Part shown: piece by piece, positions 21,101 to 32,296 of the stretch
How positions within the stretch are numbered: the stretch's first letter is position 1
How the letters are laid out: each line of letters begins with the position of its first letter
Assembly (NCBI GenBank): GCA_018398765.1
Contig: JAHBMJ010001193.1
Location: forward strand, 1 to 33,944
Direction of reading: 5' to 3'
DNA from: Chromera velia
Lineage: Eukaryota > Sar > Chromeraceae
Length of the DNA: 33,944 nt
The notes under the pieces: model-generated
Databases searched by the model: none
The model's input: only the letters and a program-made list of their open reading frames with translations
What the model was told of the DNA's origin: nothing
Made by a program: the position numbers and the translations under genes

Positions 21101-24100
21101 TGAAGCAGAGTTTGCACGGCGTGCAGTTGGTTGCCATTCCGCGCTTTCCGTGATATAATCTGCTTCTGGGTCCGAATTCATTATTTTGTCAAACTGTCTT
21201 CTATTCTCCCGCCACTGCAGAGGAGTCAACGAGCCCATTCCCCCAGCAATCGAGATTCCGCCTGAACTTTTGAACTGGAACATGACCACAGAGCTGTTCC
21301 AAGACAAACTGTGTGGAACGGCAACGGTGGAGGGCAGAGGGGCGTATGTCCTCGAGTGGAAGGCGACCGTTGACGAGAACGTCTGGCTGGCCGCGCAGAT
21401 GGTCCAGGCTGCAGGTGGGAAAGAGGAGAGAGAGGAAGCCTGTCTTATTGCCTTAGTGATTCGGTTTTCTGCCCTTCCTTTCTGTCTTTCTTTCTTTCTT
21501 TCGCGTGAAAAAAGGTTTCGCAGTGCTTACAGGGAATCAGACAATCTCTTCGACCTCCCCCCTCACCCACCCACCGACCCACTGACGGAAGCATCCATCC
21601 ATCCATCCATCCATCCATCCCTGCAGGACCCTACTCGGGGACGGCCAACGGAGGTCAACTCTCTTTCGTCTCCCACGCGGAGTCAACCATCGAAATCGGA
21701 TTCGATCAGGAATACTTTGGGACAGGATCCATTTACACCAACCCAGCGCCCTTCACGTCAGTTCACAACAGACTGTAGACTCACCGCCTTCTCTTTGTTT
21801 ACTATTTTTTCAGTCGATTGATTTGACGAGCAGGTAAACAAGGAACAGAGAAAAATGTTTTGAGAACACCTCGCTTGTCGCTCCCCCCTCGCTTTTTGCC
21901 TCCCTTGCTGATTGAGTCCTTTCTTTCTATTTTCATTTATCGCTTGCCGCAAACGTCTCTGTGTGTCGTGTGGCATCGCAGGGGAGCGCTTGCACTTGCT
22001 CGCGGTGATTGTGGCAACACAACAGACGATGCCATGGTGCGCGTCCAGCTCTCTGACGACCCCGTCTATGTCTCAAATTTCCATTCGGCAGAGGAGGTGG
22101 CGGGGCTCAGGTATTGCCCTCGGAACCAAGCACCTGGGAACGACACGATCTCAGCAAAGATCAATGATTGGGCCATCCTCGGAAATGTCTCAGCGTCTGA
22201 GGTCGCAACTGAATGCTCCCGGATGATCTACAAGGGATTCTTCCAAGTCAGGTTGCCTGCTGGTTTTCCTTCAGTGTTGCTGTTCCCGTCTGTCAGTCCG
22301 TTAACGCATGTCTTGTATGATATAGATCTCTGAAGCGATGGCAAGAACGAACGAGTCACCCACTCTTCGCCGGAAAGCTTTGTTATAATCCGCACCTGTT
22401 GCGAGAGATGGCGAGGAACGAAATGCTCACCGTTTCTCAGATTCCCAGCCAAAATTAACACTTTAGCGTATGAGTCGATTGTACTCATGTACTGATGTAC
22501 CTTATCTGTATGTTCAAAGGTCCGTCGACATTGGGCCTCGATGCACTTGGTAGGAAGAAGTCGGCCTTTTTGCAGATCAAGTAGAAAGAACAGATAAATG
22601 TGCCTGTCTCTCTTTTTCTCTTCTGTGTGTGCGCATGCATATGAGTTTGCACGTGTCTGAGTAAAGGATTTTTCACATCATGTCGCTTTCGTCTCCTTCT
22701 GCCATGCACCCACCCACTCATGCAGGGGTCTGGAGAGGCGAACATCTGTTGGTGTGGCGCTGCCGCCTGCGCCGATCCAGATGCCGATCTCTCTCTCTTC
22801 ACTGTACTCATCCAGTCTGTCTACCTGAAAGGTCAGCTGACACATACAGCCAGCCCTGTTGAGAATCCATGCAGGTGCACGTATGAGTTTCTACTCTGCA
22901 CTTCCCGAGGAGCAAGCACAAGTTGAAAGGGAAGTGAGGGATCATTTACCCTTCCGCTTCCAGATCCTTCTGTTCCTTGTTTCTTCCTCTTCTATCCAGA
23001 GATCCTTTCCGACTTTCTCACAGAGAGAAGAGAACGATTACTGAGGACATCTACGTGCAAGCCACTGTAATTTCTGTATCCCCCTACAACAATTGATCTC
23101 TCACTCACACACACACTCTGCTGCATGCATGCAGGGCCCCAAGTGAACCAGCAGGCCCACATGATTGCGGGGGACAAATTTGACCTCAGCCTCCGGTGGG
23201 ACGCCTTGGACCCCTTGGGGGCGTTCCCTGCGGAGGTCTCGAAAAACAGAATTCGCATCATTCCGGGCTTTGCGGACTGCGCCTCTTCGCAAGAGGTCAC
23301 GGCAGAGTTGACGTATTCCAACGCATCAGATCCCGAAGTCAAAGTCATGCCGCCCACAAAAACCGATAGAGGTTGGTAAGCGGGTACTTCGTGTTTCGTA
23401 ATGTCCTTGGACATCTGATTTAGTCACAGAGAGAGGTTCATACTGACCAGAAGTCAAACAAGTGACCGTCAGACGCAAGGTAGAAAGACACAAAACTTCT
23501 GCTTGCTGGTGGTGTGAGTTGGAGTAAGTTGCAGCACAGATTGGTTGGATCCGCTCTTCGGGCTCGACTGGAAACTTTTCGTGGAGACGTCTTCATGTGT
23601 GTACGAATACTGATACTGATACTCATTTAGTGGTGCCCTAGAGCACTGTGTCTTTTGAGAAAGGATTGACTGTTGACGAGTCCGTGCTCATGTGTGTGGC
23701 TTTTTGGTCGTGCTCCCCTTGCAGGCGTGTGGGCATTCTGCAACGCGACCTCTTCCCAGATCGCCACTTTGCGTGGTGCCTATGCTCAAGACAATCACGC
23801 AGACGGGGTTTATGCGATCTCCTCAGAATCGTGCATGATGATCTCGGGGAAGGAACGGGCGGCCAATGACATCTCCACCCAAGTTCTTTGCGAGGGTCTG
23901 GGCCTCTGTCATGATTCCGGGCATGAGGGCTGTAACAGTTGGCAGCCTGAAGTCGCCTGCCCTCAGAGAATCTCGAAGAGGACCAAACAGGCACCGATGT
24001 TCTACTTTGATGGGTACCCGTCAGTCGACTTCCTTCAATTAACATCCCTCTTTGCTACCTTCATCTTATTCCTTTGTCGTCGACCGCAAGGAACAAAATT

Positions 24101-26717
24101 GGATACTTCTTTGTGGATTTTCCGTCCGGACACCCCATTTAGTTTCGTCTTTCGTTTCGTTCCATCACTTTTGCAAAGGCCTTCCGCTCATCTCTCTTTC
24201 AGCCTTCACCCTTTCGGCAATGGAGAAGCAACACACTGTGCTACAAAGACTCTACGTAGAGCCGCAACAAACTCTGCTGGATAGGGTTGGATGTCTCCGC
24301 TCCCTCTGTTGCCTGCCTGCAGGTGTGTGACTTGGCCGTGTCTGAGCGTGAGGGATCTGATCTACACCCACCAGACATTCTGTACTCAGACCCTTAAGGG
24401 TACTGTTGATTTATCGGTGAGTGGGCAGACAGACATTTTCGCTTTTCGACTGCTTTATGTGTTTTATCTTTCCTCGCTTCCACGCTTCCCTTTTTCCTTC
24501 TCTCCCTCCTCTCTTCCTTCCTTCATTTCTTCGTTCGTTCGTTCATTCGTTCGTTTGTTGATTTTTGCCTTTTCTGCTTCTGGATGAATCCTCTTTCTTC
24601 TTTCTCGACACCTGCTTACAGGTGAGTGCATACGGGGACAGTTCCCGACACTCTTCAAAAGGTCATCACGCACCTTGCCGGGTGTACCTGAAGACAGTTG
24701 GCAGGTTTGGATTTGCCCCAAGGTCAAGGAGGTGCAAAGAGGGCCAAGATGCGTCGGTCAGAATCCAAACAGACTTCACAGTCGAAGGGGAAATCGCGGC
24801 GGCGGAGCAATGTGCCGCTCTCGGAGGGACGTACGCCGAGACCCTCTGCTCGATCCGAATTTGCCCGCGCCAAAGCAGTCAGTCGACTTCTCACTGCCGT
24901 CATTCCGGGTACAAAGGGCACAAACAGAAAGCGAGGGCAGGGGAGTGGAAAGGGACAGGGAATGTCACAGGGGCAGGAACTTGTCAACGGTGCTGGCAGA
25001 CAGGAGCCGGACGGCCTGCCGGCAGATGAGCAGATCAGAGATCCGATGGTAGAAGGCCGGAGGCAAACGAGCAGAAAAATGGCTTCAGTGTTTCATTCTC
25101 GGAATTCTTTTCAGATTCAGGATCAGTGGGAAGAAGAAAATGAGAAAAGTGCAAGTGAGCTTGAGATCAAACAAATGGAAAAAAGTCTTTGAATGATCTT
25201 GATCGAGTGAAAAGAAAAGCGCAGCAGACGCCTCCTTTGACTGCATGCAATGAAACCTTTGCATGTCCATCCACTGCACGCATGCAGCAAACAATCAACA
25301 GACGCCCATCAAAGCGTTTGCATTTGGAGAGGGGTACGAAGACGCGTCTCAGACGTGGGACGATGGAAACAAAATTTGCGTCGAGAGGGGGATGCGGTTG
25401 TGCAACGTTGATGAACTGATGCTCCACACGAGTTCCGGCAGCTGGGACTGGAATGGTGTGGATCATTTGAGGCCCCAGGGGACCGACAATGACTTTTACT
25501 ACTATCATCACTTCGCCTCTTTCACCCCCGTGTGGAGGGACCCCATTCCTTTCAAGGACGGGAGCTTTCGGCGTGGGAGGACCTGGGTGAATATGCGCAA
25601 TTGTCAAGGGGTCACCGTCGACTGTAGTTCTCCGCTGGGGATGTTGTCGACGGACAACGATTGCAGAGATTCTGCAGTGAGTCTAAGCTGGAGACATTTA
25701 AGACTCTTCGAATTGGAAAAGCGCTGCACTGGTTTCTCTCTGTATTCTTTGTTTTCGTGCCTTTCCTTTCTCCCCCCACACTAATTATTGGGGTCCGTTT
25801 GGGATCACTCTTTCGTCAGTCGTCAGCTCTGTCTGTGGGTGGGTGAGTCTCACATTCACTTGATGAGGATTGTCTTTGAGTCCTCCAGAGAGCGCATGAT
25901 CGATCCACTGTATGGGTTTCGCTCTGGTTTTCTTTTTCTATGCCACCCTGTCCTCCTCACCTATATTGCACGCATCTGTTGTCTTAAACTATGCGTGTTT
26001 ACTGTGTGTTTGCCTCAAATAAATGGGTTCTTGCAGTCTTGCCAGGTCCCCTGGCAGAACCACAAAGGATATTACCGCAACAACGGAGGAGATTTGCATT
26101 GGCATACGAACACCTGGCAGGTGTTCTGCTGTGCCGATGCTGCAAGTAAGTCGATCAGCACCTGCATGAAGTTTCTTTCTTTCTTTGAATTTTCTGTCTT
26201 TCTCCCATTCTATCACGCTAGCTCCCGGCTTCCTTGTCTCTCTGCATATATACGTATGCATATGTACAAATGTACGTATGTGTTTGTGCCAAAAGAATGG
26301 GAGGTGTTTGTGCCAAAAGAATGGGAGAGGGAGGGGGCCTGTCTGTATCAGGGCGTCTTTTGTATGCTTTCGAATGTGTGTGAGGGAATGGGCCAATCGG
26401 TTGGTGCCAGGGTGCATAATTGCTCTTGCCTGTGAGTGTGCTTGGATCTGAGAGTTCGTCTCTGTCTGGGAGTGTGTCTGCCTTTGAATGAACAGTTGGG
26501 CTCGACACAGGTGTCAGAGCTGTCGGTGGCTACCTTTCGATTTAGTGATAGGGAGTTCTCCTCCCTCTTCGCATGTATGTTTCTGTGAGTATGTTTGTTT
26601 GACTGCCTCCTTGTCCGAGTGCATTACTTTCTGCGTGTCTTCCTTGCTGTCTTTTTTCTGACCATGTCCGTCTCTTCTGCATCCTTCTCTCCTCTTCGGC
26701 CTCTGACTTTGCCTCAC

Positions 26718-26761
<44 letters not shown>

Positions 26762-26781
26762 TCTCTCTCTCTCTCTTTCTT

Positions 26782-26827
<46 letters not shown>

Positions 26828-29800
26828 TATGTGCATGCATGTGATTGATACTTGTCTGTTTGCAGACCTTCAGTTAGAATTCGACAACACAATTCACTTC
26901 TTTTCCTGGCCGTCCGGCCTCCCTGAGATCAACAAAACTTCGGCAGCTGCTGGAGAGAAGTGCGCTGAGAAGGGATTGTCGCACTGCACGATGGACGAGC
27001 TCGGAGCTGCCCACGTAGGGCACGGGCCCTTCGGCTTCCTTGCGTCGATTCAAATGCAGAACGACCCCTCTTGTGCCTCGTCCACCTGTCAGGTCCCTCG
27101 AGCAGGCGGGTGGATGCGGGTCGTCCCTGGCGATCCTGCGTACAGTGACTTCATAGGCGAGCCAAGCTCGGGGAAAAGCGGAATGTATTCCTGTTGCGAA
27201 AAGAATGGTCGGTCAGATCATATGGTTCTGCATCAATTTGATAAAATAAAACGACGTGTACCCCTCAGTACTTCCTTCTCTTTGCCTACTTCAACCTTCG
27301 TGTTGATCGATTCACTTCTTCCACAGGCGCCTATCAGGGAAGGGCTGTCTGTGTCCAGGCGATCAAATTTGAAAGGAAATGAAGAGTCCCTTGATCGTGA
27401 TGGTTCCTTGACCTGATGATGATGCATGCATGCAGCGGGAATCTACCACTGGCAAAATAAGGGAAGCTCTCAGACATCCTGGTACACCCATAGAAACTAC
27501 TGCGAGGCGTTCGGCCTCAGGCTTTGCAACGTCGAGGAAGTATGCGGGGAAGAAGACCATAAGCTCTGGTGGGGCGGGACTCTTGCTCACAGAAGAGCTG
27601 GGACAATTTTTCGGGCGCACTCGTCAACCATTCCCGTCAACATTGAGAACAAGTGGATGGAACTGAAGTGGGACTGGGATGACGGGAGCCAGAAAGATTG
27701 CCACTTTGGCACCGGAGTGCAATCAATCGGCTACTTTTCTGATTACTCACGAATTCGATACACCTGTTGTCCTCATTCTGGTCGGTCAGCAGTGCATTGA
27801 GACGGCCTCCACAATTTTGACGATTGTCACCACGGAAGCCATCGATCAGTGTCAAGCTCGATTTTCCATGCAGCACACCTGTTTCGTGACTCTGGAATGT
27901 GACAGGACCCAACTTCAATAGCCTCGAGAGATTTCTCATTTGGGAAGCCTCCATGCATCATTTGCTTATCATCTGAATCCATTTCACTCCGCTTTGAAAT
28001 TGAGGGTACGCTCAACAAAGCGAAAAGGTGTGAAAATATTGTGCATTCGTCCCGTCGCTGTTCTGATTGCCGACTTCCTTCTGTAGGCAGAAAAGTCAAC
28101 GACCCAAAGAGCGAATGTGTGCATGGAAATTGTATGAATGCAGTCGCTGCCCTCCCTTCATCAACGGTTCAAAAGAACGGAGACGCTCTGGAGATCAAAA
28201 ACCTGAAGATCCACGCAGCGGGGCACTACAAGGTCTGTTGGTGTGCGGACACGGTCTCGGGATACCAGAGGTGCTCTCCTGGACCTGACGGAACGTACGC
28301 GAGGGGATACGGGTCTCTGACTGGCGGGACGGGGGCCGACCACTACATGGACCTCCACGTTGCTGGTCCGTGGGTGGGGGGGCAATCTGTATTTTGTGTA
28401 TCTTCTCTACACTTGGTCTGGCTTTGAATGGTGGATGTCCGCTCGAGACTGCTTTCGAAGACCACACAAAGCAAAATCGATACAGTGAGAGCCAGATGAT
28501 CATCACCAATGCATCAATCAGGCGTGGATTCCTCCTGCTCCAAATTTATTCTCACAGCGATGTACTTGCCTGAAAAGGGTTTTTCTCCCCTTATCGAAGC
28601 TTTTCTCCTGTCGATCGACTCCAAATCTAGACATGCGGTGTATCTGATTTGTGCGACCCTCATTTTTGTCGTTGGTGATATTTTCCGCCTAGCTTCCGTG
28701 CAGGACCGGTTGTGAAGGAGACGCCGACTCTGGAGACGCAGACGGTGTCTGCTCCCTTCACGGTGGAGATGACCTCAACAAAAACAGTCACAGATGTGCT
28801 AGGAACAGGCCCGTTGACGAACTACTCGAACGTTCAGATCTATGCACTCACGGAAGCTGACTGCTACAACATCAGTCACGGGCTCTACACCACACTCTAC
28901 ACGTCAGACAGTCAGAGCACCCCTTGGCTACAGACCACCGGCATGACGACGGAGAATGTGCCTCTTGAGGTCAGGGACATTCCAGATTCAAGGGGAGTCG
29001 ACGGTGTCATGACCTTCGCACAGAGCGCCTACTATCCCATGCCCAAGCAGGTGCAGATGTGCTGGTGTCGAGACAACACGCTCCAGAGCTGCACAATTGC
29101 CCTCGGAGACACCATCGTTCGAGGTCAGTAAACCGCCGAATAGTTCTAGTGTGAAGACTTGCATCTCTTTAGTCAAGCGTGCATGCAGCTCGGCTTTTGT
29201 CCCCTTCGGTCCTTGACAGAACTTGTTTCTCACCTCTTCATTCTCCTTTTTTTTGACTGTAAAACGAGCGTCACCTGGCAGAGGCAACGCAACGCGCATT
29301 CTGAGCGTGTATCTGACTGCCATGCGTGTCGTGTTTCCTTGCAGGCCTACCCAGGGCGTCGATTTTCCGAGAATCTGTCGACGCCTCTTGGACCACGCCG
29401 ACACTAGAGGGGGGTTTCGGCATCCATCCTGCCCACAACCCCACCCCGCCCCGTTTCTGGTCCCTTCTGGAGGACCCCGGAAGCAGCTCTCGGAGACGAT
29501 TGTCGGCAGAGGGGCCCGCTTCCGCAAACATTACAAAAGAAGAAAACGCGGCCAGAAAAGCTCCAACAGGTACGTCAATTGGGGTGGGATGCACTGCCTT
29601 TTCCTCTACGTACTTCATGGAGGGTCGCAGAACCATGCCAGCAAGTCGCAGTCTTCTTGCAAATTTTGTTTTGTCCTTGTCGCAGGAGGGCGTCTTCACA
29701 GCAATACTTCGTTGTTTCGTTTTGAGATCTGCCTGTCATGTAAAACTCGATCTTTGCAGCTGAAATTGAGGCGGTATCCCCATCCCCCTTTCCTCCAGAG

Positions 29801-32156
29801 GAGAAGCCGGAAAAAAACACCGAAAACGATGTGCAACAAGACGCCTCACGAAGACGTCTGACGACTTCGTACGTGCCGGAGACGCCAGAGCAATTTTTCG
29901 TGAGGGACGACCCCTCTCTTGGGAAACTCTGGAGAAACCAAGTCAGCCAACAGTCAACGCATTTACAGAACACTCATTCATAGTAAGACGAATTCTAAGG
30001 AAAGTTCCACACACCTTCAGACCTCCAGCAGGCTAGACGAACAGTAGCTGAACAGTAGTGTTTCGATTGACGTCGCTTCCTTTCTGTTCACCACAATTGA
30101 GCGTCTGTGCCATGGCAAGTGGACATTGCGCTTCCTGTATGCATGCCGAGTGAGTGAGTGAGTGATTGTGCAGATGTGGAGGCTCTTCCTCCATCTCGAC
30201 GAATGGTTCAACGGGTTTGATTTCGATACCCCCGATAGAAATCCTCATCCCCACACGGCGCCGTTCCTGCCCTCGGACAAGGTGGGGGTGTTCGCAGAGC
30301 CTCACACGTGCGGCCAGGCTGAGAACGCATTTCCTTACCTCGTACCGTACCTGAAGAACTACGCGAACACCAGCTTTGCGGCAGTCCACGGACTCGGGGG
30401 GCCTGAGCAGGAGGGGGGCGCGTGGTCTGAATCGAGGGTCGGTTTTTCTGCCTTTCTTCTTTGCCTGTGAATCTATCTGTGCATGTTGTTCTGTGAGACT
30501 TTCCCTGCGAATCTCTCTCTGTGTTTGATGTTCTGTCTGTCAGAGAGGCTGTCAGGCCCCTTCTTTCTCTTCTTCTCTGAGGGAGACTGTCTCTTCTGTT
30601 CCGAATTACGTCTGTCTCAACATAGGATATGACACCAAATGAGTTGTTCACTTAAGTGCTGCATGCGCAAGCATTGTGGTCAATCCAAACTATGACTTGA
30701 AAAAGGAATCAATTGCAGAGAGTCTGAGCGTGCACGTGTTTCCTTGTCAGTCGATTTTTTTGCGTTTGAATGCTTCTGCATTCTGTCCCCCCCCTTCCTT
30801 TTTTGGACTTCCCCGGCTGTCGTTTGGTGCAGAATTCGTTCTTCGTGAAACGGGACATGAACGCCTTCTCGACATACCACCAGGTCCAAGCTTACAGGAC
30901 GGCAATCAGCATCTGGGGGGCCGAAAGATTTCAAGTCAGCAAGCACCTCTTGCGACCTCCAACATAATGGGTTGAAGCCTTCTTTGTTGCAGCAGTCTGT
31001 CTGCTTGAAATACCATACTCTTTGTCTTTGATTCGCTCTGCGTCTCTTTCTCCGTCTGTTCTTCCGCTCTTCCACTCAAATTCCCGCATTCTCTCTGCCG
31101 CGGAGTTCAAGTGAAAAAAAGCTCAGCTGATTTCCTCCCCGCCGTGCAATAGACAGATATGTATGCTCACCCACTCGTCACTTTTGTCATCTTGCAGAAT
31201 CTGGTTCTCTGTTTCTGCCCCGGGACGTCGGGTGACGGGTGCGACGTTCCGGAGAAATTTCCTTTCTACCTTGGAACTTTTGCCTTTCTCGGTCGGTCGG
31301 TCGGTCGGGGTAGATGTAATTGCCTCTCTCTTTTGTTCATCTCTGCGCTTTTCTGGTCGCGTGTCCACCCGCGACAAGAAGAGATCCCCAACAGTCAACC
31401 TGCCCTCACCCCACGCTCTCCCTCCGCTGCTCTCTCCCGCGGATGGCTGATGCTTCCTTCCTTCCTGCATGGACGGATCAATGGTGACATGCAGGACCGC
31501 AATATCGGATCATCTTTCACCGGCCCAACCAGCCGTTGGCGGTCGAGACCAACTTCCGGGCTCTGAAGGAAGACTTCACCCCGACGATCGCATGGAGAGC
31601 CGAAGTCATGTACAAGCTCGTAGACATCCATGAGGACTGCAAGGATCCTGCCATGGCATGGACGGGCCCCGACGACACCATCGATCCTCTATTGTATTGC
31701 GATCCGCAAAGATGCTCTGGAGGCTCGTGTGTGGACCCCCGAATCGAAACCTGCACAGCCCCCCCGGACTCAGAGTTCACAGACAAATACACCTATGGAG
31801 AGACCGACGAGTGGACTCAAAAGCTGAGCGACGTGCCGTTTGCTACGTGGGGCAGAATCTACAGCAGCATCAGGGTGACATCTCCCAAAGCAATCTGCTT
31901 GTACGATGAATTGAACCTTGCAAGAAGCGACAAGAATCGGATCGCGGACATCATTCTTCGAGGTCGGTCGGGAAGGGGAAAGGGGGTGTTAGCGTGGAGC
32001 CTCTTTCGTTTTTTTGTCAAGGCAATTTTTCTTCATTCACATTTCTGCCCTTTTGCTCCTTCACCTCCTTCTTTCTCTCATTTTTTATTGCTTTTGTTTG
32101 TTTGTTTCTTTCTTTGTTTCTTACACATATACATACACACACACACACACACACAC

Positions 32157-32195
<39 letters not shown>

Positions 32196-32260
32196 GAGAC
32201 AGAGACAGAGACAGAGACAGAGACAGAGAGACAGAGAGACAGAGAGACAGACACACACAC

Positions 32261-32296
<36 letters not shown>

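Noticed and set aside
24205..24256. Possible extra exon of gene B
   Set aside because: No acceptor/donor pair joined it in phase to both neighbours, whereas exon 15 joins exon 16 directly in phase.
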